A stretch of DNA of 8,402 bases from Acidobacteriota bacterium (GTDB taxonomy: Bacteria; Acidobacteriota; Thermoanaerobaculia; Gp7-AA8). This document shows positions 4,820 through 8,402 of the stretch, piece by piece. The notes beneath the pieces are model-generated. The model had not been told where the DNA came from and searched no databases. It saw only the letters and a list, made by a program, of their open reading frames with translations. The position numbers and the translations under genes were made by a program. How positions within the stretch are numbered: position 1 is the stretch's first letter; every line of letters starts with the position of its first letter. Location of the stretch: assembly GCA_003223695.1 (NCBI GenBank), contig QHVY01000011.1, forward strand, positions 1 to 8,402, read 5' to 3'.

Positions 4820-6931
4820 ATGAAACGACTGTTGATGATCTTTCTTCTCGCCCTGCCGATGGCCGCCCAGCAACAGAAGCCCGCGCCGGAAAAGCCGAAA
4901 CCGACGCCGCCGCCGATCGTCACGCCGACGGAGCCAGCAAAGCCGAAAGAGCATCCGCTGACCGCGCTGCCGTACACGCCGAGCCTCGACCTGGCCTCAA
5001 TGGACCGAACGGCCGATCCCTGCGCCGATTTCTATCAGTACGTGTGTGGCGGATGGATGAAGAGCAATCCGATTCCGCCCGATCAGGCGTCGTGGAGCGT
5101 CTACGGAAAACTGACCGAGGAGAATGGGGAGTTCTTGTGGGGGATTTTGGAGGAAGCGGCAAAGCCCGCAGCCGATCGCATCCCGACCCAGCAAAAAATC
5201 GGCGACTACTTCGAAGCCTGCATGGACGAGCCGCGCATCGAATCGCTCGGTTCCACGCCACTCAATTCGGTGCTGGACGAAATCGCTGCGCTGAAGAGCA
5301 AAGGAGATCTCGCCAATCTGCTCGCCGAACAGCATCAGAAGGACTACGGCAGCGGTTGGCTCTTCGGCTTCGGGTCGGATCAGGATTACGGTGACGCGAC
5401 GCAGGTGATCGCATTCGCGCACGCCGGCGGACTCAGTTTGCCCGACCGCGACTACTACACGAAGACCGACACGAAATCGAAAGAGACTCGCGACAAGTAC
5501 GTGCGACACGTGACGAAAATGCTCGAGCTGATTGGCGAGTCGAAAGCGCAGGCGGAGAAAGATGCGCAGACCGTTCTGCGAATCGAGACCGATCTGGCGA
5601 AGCCGGCGCTCACGCGAGTCGAGCGCCGCAACCCGTACAACCTGTATCACAAGATGACGCCAGCGCAGCTCTCCGCGCTGACGCCATTATTCGAATGGAA
5701 GCTTTACCTCGTTCGCAGCGGACTGATCACGATCAACACGATGAACGTCACCGAGCCGAAGTTTTTCAAGGCTCTGAACAACGAGCTCAAAACAGTGCCG
5801 CTGTCCGATTGGAAAGCGTATCTCCGCTGGCACGCGGTGCATTCGCGCGCGGCGTACCTATCGAATGCATTCGTCGTCGAAGACTTCAACTTCTTTCGCA
5901 AGACGCTGCGCGGTGTGAACGAGCTGCCGCCGCGATGGAAGCGCTGCGTCCGCTACGTCGACCGTGACCTCGGCGAAGCAATGGGACAGGAATTTGTGCG
6001 CCGCACATTCTCGGCCGACACGAAAGCGAAAACCGTCGACATGACGCGGCGCATCGAAGCGGCGATGGAGAGCGAGATCAAAGCGCTCGACTGGATGACC
6101 GACGCCACGAAGCAGCGCGCGATCGAGAAGCTTCACGCAGTGGCCAACAAAATCGGATATCCCGACCGCTGGCGAGACTACTCATCGCTCGACGTCAAGC
6201 GCGGCGATTTCTTCGGCAATGCCACGCGTGCGACGGTGTTTGAGTCGCGCCGCGAGCTGGCGAAGATCGGGAAGCCCGTCGATCGCGGCGAGTGGGGCAT
6301 GACGCCGCCGACCGTGAACGCGTATTACAACGCGCAAATGAACGACATCAACTTTCCCGCCGGAGTGCTGCAGCCGCCGCTTTACGATCCGAAACTGGAC
6401 GACGCGCCGAACTATGGCAACACCGGCTCAACGATCGGCCACGAGCTGACGCACGCATTCGATGACGAAGGACGGCAATTCGATGGTCAGGGAAATCTGA
6501 AGGATTGGTGGACGCCTGAGGATGCGAAGAAGTTCGAGGAGAGAGTGCAGTGCGTGCGTGATCAGTATGCGCAGTACACAGTCGTCGATGACATCAAGAT
6601 CAATTCGAAGCTGACGTCCGGCGAAGACGTCGCCGACCTCGGCGGCACCTTGCTGGCGTACATAGCCTGGAAAGACGCCTTGGCGAATCAGCATCTCGAG
6701 CCGATCGACGGATTCACGCCCGATCAGCGATTCTTCATCGGCTTCGCGCAGTGGGCCTGTGAGAACGAACGGCCGGAAAATTTACGCGTGAACGCGATCA
6801 CCAATCCGCATTCGCCTGGGAAGTATCGCGTCAATGGCATCGTGTCGAACATGCCCGAGTTCGAGAAAGCGTTCAATTGTCACGATGGCAATCCGATGGT
6901 CCGCGGCGCGAAAGCATGCAAGGTGTGGTGA
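4820..6931 (+). CDS. Exported M13 family (neprilysin/PepO-like) zinc metallopeptidase
   Basis: This 703-residue protein is a full-length M13 endopeptidase, which cleaves short peptides outside the cytoplasm. A Sec signal peptide (MKRLLMIFLLALPMAA) is followed by a Pro/Lys-rich linker at about 19-46, where the mature domain may be tethered or lipid-free. The N-terminal M13 motif 'DPCADFYQYVCGGW' (66-79) includes C68 and C76. The catalytic domain has the substrate-binding 'NAYYN' (500-504), the zinc site HELTH (541-545, with H541, H545 and catalytic E542), and 'GEDVADLGG' (601-609) supplying the third ligand E602 and D606. 'NPHSPGKYRVNG' (662-673) supplies H664 and R670, expected to stabilise the transition state and bind substrate. 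It ends in 'CKVW', the usual C-terminus of the family. Nothing essential is missing, so it should be active. Probable uses are peptide scavenging or turnover of exported proteins. The ATG has no Shine-Dalgarno sequence but sits just after a TAGACT element. It is divergent from preA and convergent with glutamate dehydrogenase. Confidence 0.95.
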   Translation: MKRLLMIFLLALPMAAQQQKPAPEKPKPTPPPIVTPTEPAKPKEHPLTALPYTPSLDLASMDRTADPCADFYQYVCGGWMKSNPIPPDQASWSVYGKLTEENGEFLWGILEEAAKPAADRIPTQQKIGDYFEACMDEPRIESLGSTPLNSVLDEIAALKSKGDLANLLAEQHQKDYGSGWLFGFGSDQDYGDATQVIAFAHAGGLSLPDRDYYTKTDTKSKETRDKYVRHVTKMLELIGESKAQAEKDAQTVLRIETDLAKPALTRVERRNPYNLYHKMTPAQLSALTPLFEWKLYLVRSGLITINTMNVTEPKFFKALNNELKTVPLSDWKAYLRWHAVHSRAAYLSNAFVVEDFNFFRKTLRGVNELPPRWKRCVRYVDRDLGEAMGQEFVRRTFSADTKAKTVDMTRRIEAAMESEIKALDWMTDATKQRAIEKLHAVANKIGYPDRWRDYSSLDVKRGDFFGNATRATVFESRRELAKIGKPVDRGEWGMTPPTVNAYYNAQMNDINFPAGVLQPPLYDPKLDDAPNYGNTGSTIGHELTHAFDDEGRQFDGQGNLKDWWTPEDAKKFEERVQCVRDQYAQYTVVDDIKINSKLTSGEDVADLGGTLLAYIAWKDALANQHLEPIDGFTPDQRFFIGFAQWACENERPENLRVNAITNPHSPGKYRVNGIVSNMPEFEKAFNCHDGNPMVRGAKACKVW

Positions 6932-6935
6932 CCTT

Positions 6936-7169
6936 GTAGGGCACGGCTGCGCCGTGCCGCACTCCAGGATTCGGCGCGGCGCAGCCGCGCCCTACACTAC
7001 GGGCAGCGCCGTGCCGCACTCCGGGATTCGGCGCGGCGCAGCCGCGCCCTACACTACGGCCAGCGCCGTGCCGCACTCCGGGATTCGGCGCGGCGCAGCC
7101 GCGCCCTACACTACGGCCTGCGCCGTGCCGCACTCCAGGATTCGGCGCGGCGCAGCCGCGCCCTACACT
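6936..7169. repeat. REP/BIME-like array of GTAG-flanked palindromes, four copies of a 57-bp unit
   Basis: Four tandem copies start at 6949, 7006, 7063 and 7120. They are nearly identical, differing mainly in an A/G at the 18th base and in the last bases of each unit. The array begins with GTAG (6936-6939), then a hairpin with arms GGCACGGC (6940-6947) and GCCGTGCC (6951-6958) around TGC. Each unit then carries GGCGCGGC, GCA, GCCGCGCC followed by CTAC (6973-6995, 7030-7052, 7087-7109, 7144-7166), which is a GTAG-led hairpin on the minus strand. Two GTAG-led palindromes in inverted orientation match the known layout of REP sequences and BIMEs, which are mobilised in trans by RAYT transposases. 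No RAYT gene is in the window. The array starts 4 nt after the peptidase stop and ends 6 nt before the stop of glutamate dehydrogenase, so it may also act as a two-way terminator. Apart from the array this 244-bp gap holds nothing else. Confidence 0.8.
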
Positions 7170-7175
7170 GTTATT

Positions 7176-8402
7176 CTACGGCCAAATCCCGCGCACCAGC
7201 GCGACGTCGGCAACGCGTTTGATCGCCAGCGCGAACGCTGCGGTCCGCAGATCGACACTCACGCCATGTCTGTCCTTGATCTCCAGCTGCATCTGCAGCA
7301 CGGCATCGGTCGCCGCTTCCATTCTGTCGCGCAGATTTTTGTTGACGTGCTCTTCGCTCCAGTGCTCGTTCTCGATGTTCTGCACCCACTCGAAGTAGCT
7401 GACAGTCACACCGCCGGAGTTCGCGAGGATGTCGGGAATGATCGGAACGCCGCGCTCGAACAGCACAGCGTCTGCGGCCGGGGTGGTCGGACCGTTTGCC
7501 GCTTCGGCGATCACTTTTGCTTTCACGCCGGCGACGTTGTCCGCGCGAATCTGATTCTCGAACGCTGCGGGAATCAGAACGTCGCAGTCGAGATGCAGCA
7601 GCTCATCGTTGGTGATGTTCCTGGTTCCGGCGAGACCGACGACGGAGCCGGTCTGTTTTTTGTGCGCGAGCGCTGCCTTGGCGTCGATTCCTGACTCGGA
7701 TTGGATGCCTCCGGTCGAGTCGCTGACTGCGATGACCTTCGCTCCCGCCTCGCCGAAAAGCCGCGCGGCGATCGATCCTGCGTTGCCGAAGCCCTGAATG
7801 GCGACTGTTGCGCCCTTGACTGAATTGAGGCCGCGAACCGCACCCTGCTCGATCGCCCGTCGCGTGACGAAGAGGCATCCGCGCGCGGTGGCTTCATTGC
7901 GGCCGCGCGAGCCTCCCATCGGCACCGGCTTTCCGGTGACCACCGGCAGGTTGTTCTTGCCGGCATGCATCATGTCGTATGTGTCGTAGATCCAGGCCAT
8001 CGTTTCGGCGTCGGTGTTCACGTCGGGCGCAGGAATATCGGTGTGCGGTCCAATCGTGTCGCCCAGCTCGGTGATGAAGCGTCGAGTCACCTTGCGCAGT
8101 TCATTTTTCGTCAGCTCTTTCGGATTGCAGATCACGCCGCCCTTCGCGCCGCCAAACGGAATGTCGGCGACAGCGCACTTCCATGTCATCCACGACGCGA
8201 GGGCGCGCACTTCGTCGGCGTTCACTTCCGGGTGGTAGCGAATGCCGCCCTTGCCGGGCCCGCGCACCCGCGAATGCAGCGCGCGATAGCCGGAGAAAAT
8301 CTTCACCGACCCGTCATCGCATTCGATGGGAAATTCGACTTTCAGCAGCCGTAACGTGCCGCGCAGCCAATTCCGCAATCCCGCGGGGAGCTGCGAGACG
8401 TA
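7176..8402 (-). CDS. gdhA: Glutamate dehydrogenase (Glu/Leu/Phe/Val dehydrogenase family), 5' end beyond the window
   Basis: The enzyme interconverts glutamate and 2-oxoglutarate plus ammonia with NAD(P)(H) in the cytoplasm. 408 residues are visible. The frame is open to the window edge, and the first visible residues (YVSQLPAG) match the usual N-terminal helix, so the start codon lies outside; a TTG at 8378 is only an internal codon. Numbered from the first visible residue, 'GPGKGGIRYHP' (48-58) and 'WKCAVADIPFGGAKGGV' (74-90) carry K51, K75 and K87, corresponding to K89, K113 and catalytic K125 of the Clostridium symbiosum enzyme. 'PAPDVNT' (125-131) holds catalytic D128-region Asp (the Asp of PAPD). 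The Rossmann motif 'GFGNAG' (204-209) and 'AANGPTTP' (301-308) follow, and the protein ends in 'VRGIWP'. Length and motifs favour glutamate over leucine dehydrogenase. NAD versus NADP preference cannot be called. It converges with the M13 peptidase across the palindrome array. Confidence 0.93.
   Translation of the reverse strand, partial: YVSQLPAGLRNWLRGTLRLLKVEFPIECDDGSVKIFSGYRALHSRVRGPGKGGIRYHPEVNADEVRALASWMTWKCAVADIPFGGAKGGVICNPKELTKNELRKVTRRFITELGDTIGPHTDIPAPDVNTDAETMAWIYDTYDMMHAGKNNLPVVTGKPVPMGGSRGRNEATARGCLFVTRRAIEQGAVRGLNSVKGATVAIQGFGNAGSIAARLFGEAGAKVIAVSDSTGGIQSESGIDAKAALAHKKQTGSVVGLAGTRNITNDELLHLDCDVLIPAAFENQIRADNVAGVKAKVIAEAANGPTTPAADAVLFERGVPIIPDILANSGGVTVSYFEWVQNIENEHWSEEHVNKNLRDRMEAATDAVLQMQLEIKDRHGVSVDLRTAAFALAIKRVADVALVRGIWP

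Noticed and set aside
4501..5394. A 297-residue plus-strand frame spanning the preA start, the heptamer array and the start of the peptidase
   Set aside because: It overlaps preA antisense and the peptidase in another frame, crosses the promoter region, and encodes a low-complexity Arg/Ala/Ser-rich product typical of a GC-rich shadow frame.
6936..7169. CRISPR array
   Set aside because: The 57-bp units are contiguous with no unique spacers and are internally palindromic over their length, and no cas genes are present.
6834..7694. A 286-residue plus-strand open frame and an 86-residue minus-strand frame (6873-7133) containing a perfect 19-residue protein repeat
   Set aside because: The 57-bp DNA repeat is exactly 19 codons and lacks stops, so it stays open in several frames. 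The plus frame starts inside the M13 gene and runs antisense through glutamate dehydrogenase, and neither frame has a start signal. The DNA palindromes explain the repeat better than a protein does.
7176..8378. Glutamate dehydrogenase starting at TTG 8378
   Set aside because: The frame stays open to the window edge, and the eight extra residues fit the family's N-terminal region, so the true start lies outside the window.

Overview
The window is about 8.4 kb of GC-rich, densely coded bacterial DNA with five protein genes, four complete and one cut by the right edge. The large secreted beta-helix protein built on 'GSLRQAILDAN' modules, the exported M13 peptidase with an 'LPMAAQQ' signal-peptide end, the base composition and the PreA type together suggest an Acidobacteriota-like soil or sediment lineage. 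This is inference from protein style; no marker gene is present to settle it. No tRNA, rRNA, CRISPR array, integrase or transposase gene was seen.

Layout: (1) 21-2651 (+), a secreted beta-helix protein with two tandem modules and a C-terminal Ig/FnIII-like domain. (2) A compact minus-strand operon reading 4700 to 2731: a dihydropyrimidine dehydrogenase catalytic subunit (PreA) without its usual ferredoxin tail, a tandem ACT-domain protein, and a small membrane-anchored protein of unknown function. It converges on gene 1 across a 79-bp gap with a weak hairpin. (3) A 119-bp divergent promoter region (4701-4819) largely filled by a degenerate 7-bp tandem repeat. (4) 4820-6931 (+), an exported M13 (neprilysin/PepO family) zinc metallopeptidase. 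(5) 6932-7175, an array of GTAG-flanked palindromes resembling a REP/BIME cluster, at the convergent 3' ends of the peptidase and the next gene. (6) 7176 to the right edge (-), most of a glutamate dehydrogenase.

The contents are largely metabolic: reductive pyrimidine use, extracellular peptide breakdown and glutamate oxidation or synthesis. All three fit nitrogen and amino-acid economy, but only the PreA-ACT-membrane protein set looks like one transcription unit. The points most worth following up are the GTAG palindrome array, the ferredoxin-less PreA paired with a tandem ACT protein, the heptamer array in the divergent promoter, and a shared TAGACTCTC motif just upstream of both plus-strand genes. 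Those two genes lack Shine-Dalgarno sequences, so the motif may mark promoters for leaderless mRNAs. Nothing here is clearly a new defence or mobile system.
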